This document shows positions 43,749 to 55,840 of a stretch of DNA of 64,000 nucleotides, one piece after another (within the stretch, counting starts at the first letter, position 1; each line of letters opens with the position of its first letter). Under the pieces are notes generated by a model, which was given only the letters and a program-made list of their open reading frames with translations, was not told where the DNA came from and made no database searches. Origin of the DNA: Calonectria ilicicola (lineage: Eukaryota; Ascomycota; Sordariomycetes; Hypocreales; Nectriaceae); NCBI GenBank assembly GCA_020809705.1, contig CP085835.1, positions 2,170,001 to 2,234,000 on the forward strand, in the 5' to 3' direction. Made by a program: the position numbers and the translations under genes.

Positions 43749-46700
43749 TTTGAAAGAAGTGACTTGGATAATCGGTTGTAAGAAATGTAAGAGAAGAGGA
43801 AGTTGTCTGGTTGTTCATAAAACAAGACTTGGAAATGCTGACTTGGTCTTTGCTTTATACATGTCTTGGTGGAAAGCAGCTATCTCGCGCTAGTGGCAGC
43901 TAGTGATGTCTGATGAAAAAACACCGCATGTCATCACACTGAGCTGGCCTGTTGATCAATCTAGAAGCTGATCAATTAGCTGCTGGATAGTCATTTAGTA
44001 CATGTGAGTGGAGTACATAATGCAGTTATAATGCGAGGCTAGAAGGTGGAAGTTGCTCCAATGGTTAGGACCTGCTCCCATGCACCAAGCATACTGAAAA
44101 AAAAGTTTCTCAACAGGCCATGTTCCCAAGCCGCCAAATATCAGTCCTAACCAAAGAATATACCCTTTCAGCTCCCCAATACTGCAATGTGAATTAAACT
44201 AGAGTATCCAATTGAGACCACTTCAATACTGGTTTTATTGATTGAGATATCAGCACTGACTCTCCACACTACAGTTTTACCAGAAGCGCCAGCTGCGGTT
44301 AAGCACAGTGCCTTTAATGACTATGAGAACTGCATGCGCGACAAGAAATCCTTGTATATTAGGCTTTGTCTGCACCTCTGCCCGACACGCAGCCTCACTG
44401 GTCAACACCTTGATGCCATGTATGCGCTCGTAGCGCGACTATGTAACACTAGTCTGCATATTCGCAAGAAAGGAGGGCACAATAATCACTTTTCCTTGGA
44501 TATCAATGTGCACATGTAGCAGAAGTGAGCCCATACTGTCAACTAGGGTGGCATTTAGGGGCTGCCGAGCCTGCACGCATGCTGCAATGTGATGCGCTGT
44601 ACACAGTGAATTTCACAGTGGGCCACCTGGTGGGCAAGTTTTCACTTTGTCTCTTGCAAAGGTAACCCCCCCTTCTATTTCAGAGCCCCGCCTTCTCTTG
44701 GCAGTTGTAAATGAGGTATCGGATTCGTTCTAATGGGAAACCCATGAGGAGTTGCATCGCTGGCTCGAGGCTACGCGCCCGTTGCAACGCTATGGACAGC
44801 AAGCTTGGTCAGAGCCTACAACTATTGACGCGCCATGTCCAAGGATTCCGGGCCACCCAGTGCATGAGCTGCAGTTTTAGTATGGAGGCTTTTTACTCTT
44901 TCAAGCCCCTCACAGTCCTTGGTTATGGGCGCTGATACACCGACCTTGTGACCGGCTGCAAGAGAATGCAGATGGGCTGATGGGTCATATTGCAGCGTCA
45001 TTGACCACCACCAGTGGGCAATAGGACATTGAGATTAACGCCACGGATGCCATTAAAACGCGCATTATGGTCAGCATTAATGCATTCAGGCAGAATAATA
45101 GTGGGAAAGAGGATCAAAAAAAACTTTTCCTTCCAATTATTTACCCCCTGAGCCGTGGGAGGCCGACCACCCAAAGAGGAAAGTGACCTCTGGTTGGCTG
45201 TTGAAGTCGATATAGTGGGTTCCTCACTGAGTTGCGAGTACAACGACCACCCCGTTGTTGGACACAACTAAAAAAAACTGAAATCTCTCCGAGGGGCCAA
45301 GGAAACAATTGCCGGTCATTCTCATGGGTCTCTGGCACTAAGCTGCTTCTTCTTTCAGATGCTGGCTGGCTAGCTGGGTTGTCCGGACCGGGTACTCGCA
45401 TATGTAATGCGTGATGCTGGATCCGTGATGCGTTGCTCATACATGGCAGTAGTTCCCATGCCCCCACGGATATCTCTCAACTCTGTCTCGTCTGAAGAGG
45501 GGCAGTGGTCCGGATCACAACGTTCCGGTCCTTGCTGGCGTTGCAGTTGATAACTAAATGACCCCGCAAGTGCCCGCGGCCGCCGCCGAGTCCGAGCCCA
45601 AGCCCGCCACATGTAATCGGCGCTGCACTTTGATGCCTGATGTCGTCTAATGTTGCTCAATATGGAACACACCTGCAGTTTCCTGGCTGATATCTGCGTC
45701 ATGAGGGTCACATTCGCAAGTATCAGGGTGACCCTTTCCGCAGCTTGGGACGTTGTCAACCAACCATCATCAAACTGTCTGATTCCAAGGAAAATCGTGG
45801 TCTGACACAAGCAACCTCTTGTATGTGATTGAACGAGAGCATGCATGGCCAAGATTAAAGGGTACAGTCGATCCCTGGCTCTGTGATATCCTGCACTGGC
45901 ACACATATGCGCTTCGATGTGTATATCACCTCACCCCACCCAGAATAACAAAGACTAGTTATGATATTTGTAATTCAAGTTGCCAAAACCTCTAATTTCA
46001 CCTTATTGGGGGGAGCGTTCTGATACCATGAACATGACCACCTAGTTTAACTTGAGCGTGAAATTACGGCCGCTGGTATTGCGGAGACCCATACGAGTAC
46101 AAAACAGGCGAACGAAAACAGAAATCCGCGGTCAATGATGGAATTAATCACAAATTTACTCAACGCCACAATGACCTAAGAGGGCACTAAGGCAAAGCCG
46201 GGCTGCGGTATGGGATGCTGGCGCTGAGGAAGGTGACGCCGGCACATGAGACACGGCGAGAAGAAAACAGGCGCTCACATCCCGAGGAATTTAATCAAAA
46301 AAGCTCAAAAGTTTTCTCTTTTCCCGGTATGAGAAAATTAGCACACAGAAGCATGAGTAGAAGCATAAGTATCTCTATATTCATTCGGTTCAGCCAAGTC
46401 ACTGCATCACACGCGTTGGCAGTGTTTTGAAAATATCACCCAGAGACCGCATTACCCACCAGCACACACCACTAGCCCTGCCGATCGGGGATGTCAAAGA
46501 AATTGGAGTGGGGAGGATTACCCGACTCTACGAAAGAAAATAAATGTGCTACATGTGGAAGGATGATCGTCCCGGCTTACAATCATGGTCAGCTACCAAG
46601 CACTAGACTAGCCAACAGTTTTAAGCTTCTGTATTCGCTTCAGCTCGAGGAGACTGAAAGAAAGATGAGTGCTAGCAGTTGCCAGTGTCGCAGGCCAACG

Positions 46701-48431
46701 TCAGCCGTTCAGCAGGTAGCTTCTGTAAATTAAAATGGCCTCCAACCCACTTTAATAATAAGAGTACGAGATCAGCATTTTGGCGTGGGACCCTCAAGGA
46801 CTGAGGCCTACAATTATCACTCTCTCAGGAGGACAGAAACAATACATGTCTTGGAATGATGCGTCAGTAGCTTCATTGACGGAACTGCCGACAGCTACTG
46901 TGGGATGACATATCACATGCATTGGGTACATGGTGACCGTATTTTTAAGCCTATCCCCCCTAATGCGGCTCAACCCCCTCACTATCACCACTTCACGCAC
47001 AGTGCATTGAGGATCTCGCCACATTTGGCCGAATACATTGCATATTGCAAGCCACGCCTGAATGCACAGTCGTCGGGGAATACCCGGTGAGCCCGAAGGG
47101 CAGACATCTTGGTCTGCATATTCCGCGGACATGCATTGCCTCAATGGTCGCTCGGCAGGAAACGTACCGTCCACGGTCACAGGCGGTTTGCGACATTGAT
47201 AGGTGCGGGAAATGACAAGTTACAATGGAGGCCTGTAATGACACCTCTGAAACCGTGAATTGCATGTTCACTGGCGGAATAAACCAGGGTCACTGACAGC
47301 ACGTGCTCCCTCGCTTCCTGGCTGGCAATTGGAGGATCAAGTCCTCACTTTTTGAAAATACAATTACCTATTTTGGGTGCATTTCGGGAAACTCAGGGTC
47401 CAAGGGGAGGAGAATGTCACTGGGTGTTCGAGACTAAGATCCGCGCCGTGTCTTGGGATAATAGCGTCCGATAAACCTCCACTAGATCACCACTAGTGCG
47501 ACCCCACCGGCAAGAACTCCTCTCTGTCTTCTTTATTCCTCATTGTGACAATTGGTTGCAGGTTAGGGTCGATAGAGCTGTCTTTGCTCCCTTGCTTCGA
47601 GTGGGACTGGACGTGGCGCTGTCGTGTTGGCTGCTTGGGTGAACTTACCCTATCTGCGGGCAGTCCGCGGCTCCTGCTGCAAGGTAACCGCTATGTCTTG
47701 ATTGCTAACATATTGAGACGCAAATGTCTTGGAAATAACGTCAGGCCGCAGAGGGGCCGTCCAGACTAGCTCGCTGTTTCTACGTAAACCAATGCATAGG
47801 GACTGATAATCCACCCCTACTGAGGATTCTGTCAATATCTATTACGTACTAGCCTGTCTTTAATTTGAAAGGTGTTTCCTCCTCAATTGATAACCTCCTC
47901 AGCTACGACACGGATATAGTCACGTACGGGTATAGACAATTTGACTGAATATCCGCTTTGTGCCTTGACAAATGGTTGACTCATCGCGACTCTAGGGTGG
48001 ATGCGGGGACAGTTGGAGTCGTGATCCCTGCTTCTCTGGAGGACGTTGTAAGCCACATTAACAAGTGCCTAATTGGCAGGATAGGCCTTTTTAGTACCAA
48101 ACCTTCCCGCAGGGCAGGTTAGATGCTGGCGGGTGGTCTGTCTTCCACTGCCATGGCTCGTGGGATCGCTCCCGCTGTTTGCGTCGAAGGCCAGAGAGAA
48201 TGGCAGAAGCGTGGCCCACCAGCGGCGACACGTCATGAAATTGAAAGGATCCCATTCAGGACTAGACAGCCAGCAAGAACAAGGAACTAGGCCATATACG
48301 GCTAACCCGCCCGTGCATGAGTTTTGGATCTCCACAGGTTGTGCAAGCGCCCCCCTCATAATACGAGAGCTGGTCTGGAAATTTCGCACCCAATGTCCTG
48401 CCAGCAACACTTGCTTTTGCATGTCTCATGA
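43749..48431. other. Gene-poor stretch of about 4.7 kb
   Basis: No gene could be supported. Many overlapping ORFs of 60-180 residues exist (for example 45370-45906 minus) but none resembles a family or keeps a consistent frame with splice sites. No terminal repeats, reverse transcriptase, transposase or tRNA was seen. It may be the long upstream region of the regulator at 48432, or decayed DNA. Confidence 0.5.
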
Positions 48432-50453
48432 ATGGAAGCGCCAGGGCATACAGGGCGGCGCAAAGGTACGGTTCGGACGCGTGATTGGAGGGAAGAGTTC
48501 TCTTTTGCTGATGTCGAGACACGCCAGCCTGTGACTTTTGCGTCACGAGGAAGATCAAGTGCGACAGCCTCCGGCCGAACTGCACCAACTGCGCGCTGAA
48601 TGGGGTTCCATGCAAGCTGACCGTCGCAAACGCCGTCAGCAAGAGAACCCCGGTTCGAGCCAACCACCCCGCGGCTTCATCAATCCAGTAACCAATGCCC
48701 ACCTTGCGTGACGTGAACATGGCTGACCGAGGTGCCCAGGCGCCACCGCATCGAGGCTGTCGAGGCCCGTCTCGCGAGCATCGAGTCTCATCTGGCTCGT
48801 CTGGCTAACCTGCCCATCTCTCCGGACCAGCGTACTGCTCCTCCGCCTCACCCAGCTCTCCTCTCTAATGCCGCTGCCGGTAGCGAGGCTGCGACGACCC
48901 CTTCGCGGTCCCCCGCCCTGTCGCACGAGGCTCGCAGCCCCCCAGACCCAGTATTGACAGATGCATTAGACCTCCCTCCGCTGTCCGAGGTAGTTCCTCT
49001 GGTCGACAACTACTTCAAGAACTTCAATATTCTTTTCCCGCTGTTTGAAGAAGCCAGCTTTATGCGGTTGATGCTGGATGTCTATGCATCTCCGACCAAC
49101 CAGTCTCGGGTTTCGTGGGCCGCCGTCAATATCGTTATCGCTATCACCTATCGCATTATCGATGGCTCCCACATGGATGACCCCAGGATGTCGTCCTGCT
49201 TGCGCAAGGCTGAGTCGGCCATGGCCGATTTGATGACATGGAAAGAAGATCTTTTGGGGTTGCAGGTCCTTATGGGCATCGCCATTGTCCATCATGGCAG
49301 CTTTAATCCGGAGCTATCCTCAATCCTCATTGGAAGCATCATGCGCCGGGTGCGTACCTTGGGTCTACACTTGAAGCAGAACCTGCAAGGCTGCACCCCA
49401 GAAGTTGCTGCGCATAGATGTCGCATGTTTTGGATTGCATATATAATCGATAGAGCAAGTATAACATGACCTCAGGAAACGTTCGATGCACTGACCTCTC
49501 CACAAGGACCTTTGCCTTTTAACGGGGCTTCCATACAACCTCCACGACAACGAAACGGACATGGATATCCCTGAAGAAAATCCAAGCGACGGTAGAGGCA
49601 TTATTCGGGGAGAGAATGGTATCAAGTTCAACGTGTATCGAGGCCACGTGCAACTTGCCTACATCCAAGGCAAAGCCTTTGATGTTTTGTACGGACAAAA
49701 CGGACTCATGATGTCGCCTGAGCAGAAGCAGGTTCAGGTGTATCAAATTGAGAAGATGCTCTATAATGTACAACGCTGCATACCAGAAGAGTTTCGATCT
49801 GCGGAATCCATCTCCCGACTGCAGTCGGTGTCCTCCCAGCTGCTTGTCACGTTCTTCTTTAGACATCTCGAGTGCATATTCAGACTGCACTCCCTCCTAT
49901 CATTCAATGCTACATGGATCGGTCGAGTCATGTCCTATCTTTCGCCATCCGTCATTCAGCTAGGGGAAGACGAGATTGATGGAGACGTGGTGCGAGAAAA
50001 TTTGACGCCGCTGCCCCCTCGTTGGCTAGAGTTTGTCAACTACTGTCGACAGTACTTGTCTCTTTCTCTTCCCAAAACATACGTTGATTACACTCTACGG
50101 TACTTTTTCGAAACTTTGGCTTTGATACAGCGACTGATACCTTATCTAGGCTTCGTGCATGCTGCACCTTTTCCAGTTTGATCATTCTACTTGTAAACAT
50201 GATAGAGTTTCCAGACCACAGCTTTGTCTTGAGCGACAGACATTGGATCGCGATTTGGCGGGACAAACTTGTCGAACTCGGCGTAAACAGCACAGACGAA
50301 TACTCCGACATGTACAACGTGCTTGAAGAACTGGACAGACGAGCACGAGGCCAGGTGAAGCGCGTCGCCCAGAGCAACTCATCAGGGTCACCCGAGTCAG
50401 CGAACCCAGAGTATAACAATCTCGGATGGCCAAGCTCCCCAAATGGTCTATGA
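48432..50453 (+). CDS. Zn2Cys6 transcription factor with Fungal_trans domain
   Basis: Five exons, 604 residues. Introns: 48466-48518, 48688-48739, 49455-49506 (GC donor, GCAAGT) and 50100-50149; the reading phase closes across all of them. The ATG at 48432 gives MEAPGHTGRRKDTPACDFC. The zinc cluster is CDFCVTRKIKC followed by CTNCALNGVPC (x2, x6, x6, x2, x6). A short coiled coil follows (RIEAVEARLASIESHLARL). The regulatory domain includes LVDNYFKNFNILFPLFEE, RRVRTLGLHLKQNL, CRMFWIAYIIDRDLCLLTG and YNLHDNETDMDIPEEN. It acts in the nucleus. Two GPI or secreted-type neighbours follow, but no catabolic cluster is obvious, so its targets are unknown. The last exon (LRACCTFSSLIILLVNMIEF) is well supported by phase. 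Confidence 0.92.
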
Positions 50454-51816
50454 TGCCTCCTCCGGCACGCATTAGACTATGCGGCATCTAACACACACCC
50501 CAGCGCAGAAACAAGACGTCTGCAGAGCTGCGGCAAGAATTTTACGAGAACACGAAGCAAATGTCTGCATAGAGAAGGATTGGGTCGGTACCACTTTACT
50601 ATCACATTGGCTTTTCCCAGGTCTATATACACGGATAATGTAATCAAATATACACAAGTTGCAACCAGTTGCTTTGGAGCTCCCACTTGGTTGAGCCCAC
50701 GATTTACCGAAATACACAGGTTGCCCTCCTATTGGGCACGCACATTATGCGGCTGTGAAAGAAGGTTAAATGCTGCAGAATGTGGCACGTTTTGTTGGTC
50801 CACTCCATTTTTTGTTTTGCATGGATGGAGACGGGATCCTAGCACTGCGCAGGGCCGTTTCACGATTTCTCCACAAGCGCGTTGCTTATTCAAAATTTCC
50901 GTCTGTTTCCCGGCTCCTAGCGTCTCGGTTCCTCGGGCTGGTCATTGCTCTCATACGATTCGTCTTCCACGGACGTCTGGTTGTTCAGACCCTGCCACTG
51001 TGCTTTCGGCCCTTTGGTCAACTTTGGGGCAGCTGTGCGCGACTCCTGCTGGATTCTGGATTCCTGTTGGATCAAACGGCAGTGCTGGTATCAGCAGTCA
51101 TTCCTTGACCGCGTTTCAAGGATATGACGTTGAGAGCCAACAAGCCTATTGGCTTCGCGATTTGGCTCACAGGGCCCGATCGTGGCTATGTGCAGATCTC
51201 AGGGCGTGGCGCAGAAGTGAGAATCTTTGGTGACGAGATCACGCGCTTGACCAAGCTTTTGTGACGGCAATCTCTTGGCGCATCTTCATTGGGAAATGGC
51301 CGCAATTATCCACCTTTATTTGTAGTATAAGCCCGGGCAAATCCACCCTGCGCCCCTCATTTGATTAACGCAGGATGCCCTTAGCTTGCAGGGCTAAGTC
51401 AAGGATCGCATTCCCGGTCCAGCTGCATTGCGCCCGAGATCTTCACCAACAGCCAAACCCAACGGTTCAGCTGCAGAGGGGATTGCCACCAACAAACCAA
51501 CAAGGCACTCCCCGACAATGTCGTGACGTCAAACACGGGACTAGACTGGTTCGGTGCTAGCAAAACGAGATAACCTTGCAGTCAACCTTCATTCTAGTGC
51601 AAGATGGTCTGAGGTTAGGCTAACTGCTTAACCATCATGACTTGTCACTAGGCTGAAATCCGCCTGCCCACTCACAGGGCAGGGGTCGAGGATGCGCATA
51701 TATATCCTCGACAAGACGCTGGTGTCTTGGCCTCTCCAGATCCTTCGCCTTATTGGAAATAATTTCCCTGACACAGTCTACCAATAACAACTTCTTTCAA
51801 TTTTTCACTATCCATC
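50454..51816. other. Intergenic, about 1.4 kb, promoter of the GPI-anchored protein gene
   Basis: An ORF at 50580-51233 (217 residues) overlaps another at 50770-51108; neither has a recognisable fold. Two hairpins and a TATA box occur near the right end. Confidence 0.5.
51663..51712 (+). promoter_or_regulatory. Two adjacent inverted repeats with an embedded TATA box
   Basis: CCTGCCC at 51663-51669 pairs with GGGCAGG at 51677-51683. GTCGAGGAT at 51685-51693 pairs with ATCCTCGAC at 51704-51712 and encloses the TATATA sequence at 51699-51705. The ATG of the next gene is about 105 nt downstream. Confidence 0.55.
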
Positions 51817-52407
51817 ATGGGCTTCATCTTTCTTCTCGGCTGCGTTTCCGCCCTCGTCAGTCAGGCGGTGGCCGACCCGTTTGCGCTAAACGCCGCTGGA
51901 GTCTGCGCTGTGCCGCTAGCTGGCTCTCAACTGATGCGCCGTGCCGCCGACGAGGAGTGCTTCAGCTCCGTGGCTTCCGAGCTCTCGGCCCCGACCCCAT
52001 CAAACTCGGACTTGTATGACTGGGCCACCTCTGTCGAAGCAGATGTTATCGAGCACCCTTGCACGATTACCGTGCCGGCCTCCCTCTCCAAGGACTACAT
52101 GAGCTACTTGGACGTGGTGTCCTCTTGGGCCAGCAATCTCAAGTCTGAGGCCGAGGCAATCACCACCGACTGCGGCTACGACACAATGGCCATCAGTTTG
52201 AGCCAGGTTTGCACGGCCTCGCAGACGTTGGTCTTCACACAAGCCTCCGCTACGGCCTCGGCTAGCACAACCGTTTTGAAGGCCGTCGATTACCCAACAG
52301 GAACTATCGCGGTTGGCGATTCCAAAAATGCGGGCTCGCAAAATCGCGGCATGGTTGGAATGGCTGCTTTAATCAGTGTGGCTATTGGCGCTGTTGTCTT
52401 CTTATAA
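51817..52407 (+). CDS. GPI-anchored surface protein, infection structure-specific (DUF7735-like)
   Basis: Single exon, 196 residues. The signal peptide is MGFIFLLGCVSALVSQAVA. The mature part has ECFSSVASELSAPTPSNSDL, CTITVPASLSKDYMSYLDVV and SSWASNLKSEAEAITTDCGY, with spaced cysteines. This matches the pattern of small surface proteins called infection structure-specific in plant-associated fungi. A Ser/Thr/Ala-rich linker precedes a C-terminal hydrophobic tail (GMVGMAALISVAIGAVVFL), with a likely GPI-attachment site near NAGSQ. It should be cell-wall or membrane anchored. The family assignment rests on pattern recall. Confidence 0.82.
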   Translation: MGFIFLLGCVSALVSQAVADPFALNAAGVCAVPLAGSQLMRRAADEECFSSVASELSAPTPSNSDLYDWATSVEADVIEHPCTITVPASLSKDYMSYLDVVSSWASNLKSEAEAITTDCGYDTMAISLSQVCTASQTLVFTQASATASASTTVLKAVDYPTGTIAVGDSKNAGSQNRGMVGMAALISVAIGAVVFL

Positions 52408-52715
52408 TTTGGTGGTATGGGGTACTACGGAGGCCTGGGGAAGAAATAAGCTTAATTCCTTGACGACGCGACGTTGTGTTATATGGTTTGATCAAAAGAG
52501 TGTTTTATATGAATTGGTATTAAGAGGATATAAACTATGCATCCATTGAGTCTGAATTATTGTCCAATATTAAATCTTTCTGATATAAATGTCGATTTCT
52601 ATCTCCCCAAGAACACAGCGACACACGATATAGTATCGAGGAAACACCGAAACAACTGATCAACAAGACTTCTATCTTTAGCAAATTACCATAAAGCCAT
52701 GATTAACTAATAAAA
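52408..52715. other. Intergenic, convergent 3' ends, AT-rich
   Basis: About 0.3 kb between the GPI-anchored protein gene (plus) and the BTB gene (minus). Nothing recognised. Confidence 0.55.
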
Positions 52716-54015
52716 TTACTTCTTCTCCTTAGATACCTTTGTTGGATCAAAACCTCCAATATCAAACCAAGATTTTAACTCCAGGATCATCATTTGAATG
52801 TCATCAAAGACGGTCAGCTTACAGTGATGTCTGCCAATATCCTTGGGGGCACGAAACATGCTTTCTGTGGCATATTTTTCTGATTCCGCATTGTATCTAT
52901 GAAGAGCATCTTCATCGGCCATCTCACGCCTCTCGCGGAGCGACGGATATCGACCATGGCTGACTCCAGATTGGTAGCCATCTATATATGCCCTTTTGCT
53001 GACAATTTTGGCCACGGCTACAAATGCGTATGTTGCTGGCGTCATGTACAACTTTGGGTAATAGAAATCGCTTTCGGCTTTGGTTAGTTGTCCAAGCTTG
53101 ATGCCATGGTACGGAGCCTTTGGTAACGGGTAGAGTCGAAGCGATACTGCGTGTCTAATAACAGCACCGAGACGCATGGCTGCGCACTCAGCGGGTCAGT
53201 TATCTTCATCATCTGATATTCCCGAGAAGGATTCGATAGCTCCTTGAACCTTCGAAATAACCACTTGTAGAATCAGCACTCGCACCTTTTCTATCTCAAC
53301 TATATAGCTTGTCAGTGTACCAGTGACCTTGTCCAATTCAAGTGCACTTACCTAGAATCTCTTGAATGGGAAGATTAAGCGATGGCACAGGTTGAGTGGC
53401 CTCCATTTGTATCATGGAAGTCAAATCCGGAAAATTTTTGGTGACGGGAAAGACCCAAGACACTAGAAGCCACAGAATTGTTTCTCGCTCGATTTTCTTG
53501 GGTATAGGGATGAATTTGTTACAGAGGTCTTTTAACCAAGATTCGGCGTAAAATTCAACGTTCTCATGACACTGATAGTAATCTACAATTACAGCAACCT
53601 TGGCCAATAGTTCGAGATCCATAGTGCGGGGAACTTCTCGGCTGCAGCCGTGAATAATGTTCATGACGATCAAGAAGGCTTCCTCGTCCCACTCTTCCGC
53701 AGTGAGTCGTAAAGTGTTATCATCTTTGCTGTCGCTTTCTTTCCATGGACCTTGCAGCATCTTCTTGAAGTAGTCAGATGCAAGGGTCAAGTGCTTGGAC
53801 GAGAGTCTCATGGTTATTCCCGGCGACTCTTCATTTGCATCTGCTTCAGGGGTATCCTCCCTTAACGCGTCTGGGTTGTCATGATCCGCGTCTTTCTTGT
53901 CTTGACTTGGCGGAGCAGAGTTGGTGGTGGGCCACACGGCAAATGGCGCGTTGGCATTTTTCAAGGTCAAAATGACGTCGCCATCAGGATCAACGTTGTG
54001 AGTCACGGGCTCCAT
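52716..54015 (-). CDS. BTB/POZ-domain protein, interrupted by an in-frame TGA
   Basis: Intron 53300-53351 (52 nt) removed. Reading from the ATG at 54015 yields 255 residues to a TGA at 53196-53198. The frame then stays open for another 159 codons to 52716. The BTB fold is at about residues 60-165: ITMRLSSKHLTLASDYFKKM, LQGPWKESDS, LRLTAEEWDEEAFLIVMNII, then LLAKVAVIVDYYQCHENVEF. After the TGA the sequence PAECAAMRLGAVIRHA and LYPLPKAPYHGIKLGQL resembles the usual C-terminal part of this fungal family, so the stop may be a nonsense mutation. A possible escape is a 63-nt intron ending at CTGAG just after a CTGAC, but its donor (GTTCAA) is weak. BTB proteins mediate dimer formation and often recruit cullin-3 ligases or act in signalling. 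Cellular role unknown. Confidence 0.75.
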
Positions 54016-54769
54016 TAGGATATTCAGCTCGTGGGTTGCGGATGCGAAGGATCAAATTTCCAGTTAGATCCACCGTGTCTTTTTTTCTTTGCCAGCCAGC
54101 CAAGCCCACACTAGTGCAACATGACAACTTCCGGGTAGGTCTTTTATAGCATGAAATGCTAACTATCAGGGGCAATTTGTCTTAATAGCTTCTGCACTGA
54201 ACTATAATCTAGTATTTTTATTTTATTCCGTCTTTTTAATCTGCTGCATTCACTTTAATGGTTCCCTTTTTAGATTGCCTAAATTGTTCAACTAGCTAGT
54301 TCCAATCCTGAAAAGATAGTGTCATGTTGTCCTTTTTACTACTGCCTTCTGATTTACATAGAAATATATATGAAAATAAAATAAAGTTTAATTAGTATTG
54401 GTTTTCCCATTTATTGAATATTTTAGAGTAATTGAGCTATGTGACGTTGAAGCTGAGGAGGTCACGAACATAACCCCCCCAAACAGTGATTCATGATACA
54501 GGACGCTGTGTATTTTTTATGCTGACCTTCGATTGAATGATACGGTCAAGTGATCGGGGTTGTTTGCGCCCATTTTGGCCTGAGTCAACACCAGGGTGGA
54601 TGGGAAGGTTGTCAGTTGTTGGACACTCGCCGGGCAGCTGGCAGCTTGCCCCAAGACAAGACAAGGGAAAAAGAAAACACACATGAAAAAAAACCCGGCG
54701 TTCTCTCTTTTTATTTCTTTCTTTCTTTCTCTTTTTCATCCATCTTGTATCCATCATTCTTGGGACAAC
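54016..54769. promoter_or_regulatory. Divergent promoter between two BTB genes
   Basis: About 0.75 kb between head-to-head BTB genes. 54170-54450 is AT-rich and 54700-54740 is a pyrimidine-rich tract just before the plus-strand ATG. Confidence 0.45.
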
Positions 54770-55723
54770 ATGGCGGCCTGTTTCGACAAGCTGCTGCAGT
54801 CGGAGGACTACAGCGACATGAAGCTCGAGCACGCCGACAAGACTTTTGCGTTGCACAAGGCCATAGTGTGCCCTCAGTCTCCCGTCATCGAAGCCGCGTT
54901 CAAGGGATCCTTTCAGGTAGGAGAAAGTTGCAGCGACGATGACTCGGACTCGGACTCTTCCCAAGCTGACGCCCCCGTTCTCGTTCCCGATTCGCAGGAG
55001 GGCAGCACTGGCATCCTCAAGATCAACGATTCGTTTGACCTCGATACAGTTCAGCACATGGTGGATTATTTCTACACGGGCAAATACTCTGCTGGTCCAC
55101 CGGGCGGACCGCCTGCGCTCAAGCGACAAAAGACATCTCCATCTAGCTCTCGTGAGTTTCCCTTCCTTGTGCTTGATACGTGTTGCCGTGCCTAGTCTGA
55201 CCTCGAAAAAGCTGCCACAGGCGACATTAAAGCGAGTTGCATCTCTAGGCACTTGGCCGTGGTTGAAATTGCCGACTACTACCGCGTCCCGGACCTCCAG
55301 AAACTTGCCGCATCTCATCTCGAGCAGCACCTCATACCTTGGTCCGCCGCAACCTTCATCGATATTGCTACCAGGGGCTTGGACAAAGTCAGAGAGGGTC
55401 CATTTGTCGAGATGATTGCCAAGGCTGCATTCAAGCACCTTGCAGAGCTGGTCAAGCTTGAAACGTTTGGCCCGCTGGTTGAGAACCCTGCCTTGATGCT
55501 CCAGACGTTGATGGTTGGCGTGACCGAGATGGACCTGGCCAGGCGGGTCATCAACAATGTGGATGCGTGCATTGACGAGTGCAAACCCAGCTATGTGTGT
55601 GAGGAATGCGGAGAAGATGGCTGCAGCTACATTGAGAAGGTGGGAGGATTTGGTTTGACCTCTGAGTACGAAGTCATGTGCTCAATTTGTAGCCCACGTT
55701 GGCCTTGCGATTGTATGCTCTGA
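54770..55723 (+). CDS. BTB/POZ-domain protein with cysteine-rich C-terminus
   Basis: Two exons, 294 residues, intron 55152-55220 (69 nt, phase 1). The start ATG at 54770 follows GACAAC. BTB marks are YSDMKLEHADKTFALHKAIV, CPQSPVIEAAFKGSFQ, ILKINDSFDLDTVQHMVDYF and YTGKYS. A disordered, acidic insert (SCSDDDSDSDSSQAD) sits inside the fold. IADYYRVPDLQKLAASHLEQ continues the BTB/BACK-like helices. The tail carries CEECGEDGCSYI and CSICSPRWPCDCML, with spaced cysteines that could bind zinc. The long antisense ORF over the same bases is not a gene. It probably dimerises and may act as a ubiquitin-ligase adaptor. It is head-to-head with another BTB gene. Confidence 0.85.
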
Positions 55724-55809
55724 AGGTTTTGGTGTTTGCTATTGGTCAAAGAAGGCGACTGTTTTGGTTGGCGTGTGTTCTAGGACAAGGAAATGAACAG
55801 GTCGAGTAG

Positions 55810-55840
<31 letters not shown>

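Noticed and set aside
44050..44100. tRNA-like fragment (TCCAATGGTTAGGA)
   Set aside because: Resembles a D arm only; no acceptor, anticodon or T arm can be folded.
45370..45906. 178-codon minus-strand ORF in the gene-poor region
   Set aside because: Composition looks random; no conserved motif, and no consistent neighbouring exons.
50580..51233. 217-codon ORF upstream of the GPI-anchored protein
   Set aside because: No fold or family, overlaps another open frame of similar quality, and no splice or start context; kept as unsupported.
54491..55438. 315-codon minus-strand ORF
   Set aside because: Antisense to the plus-strand BTB gene; no domain and a Ser/Arg-rich random composition.
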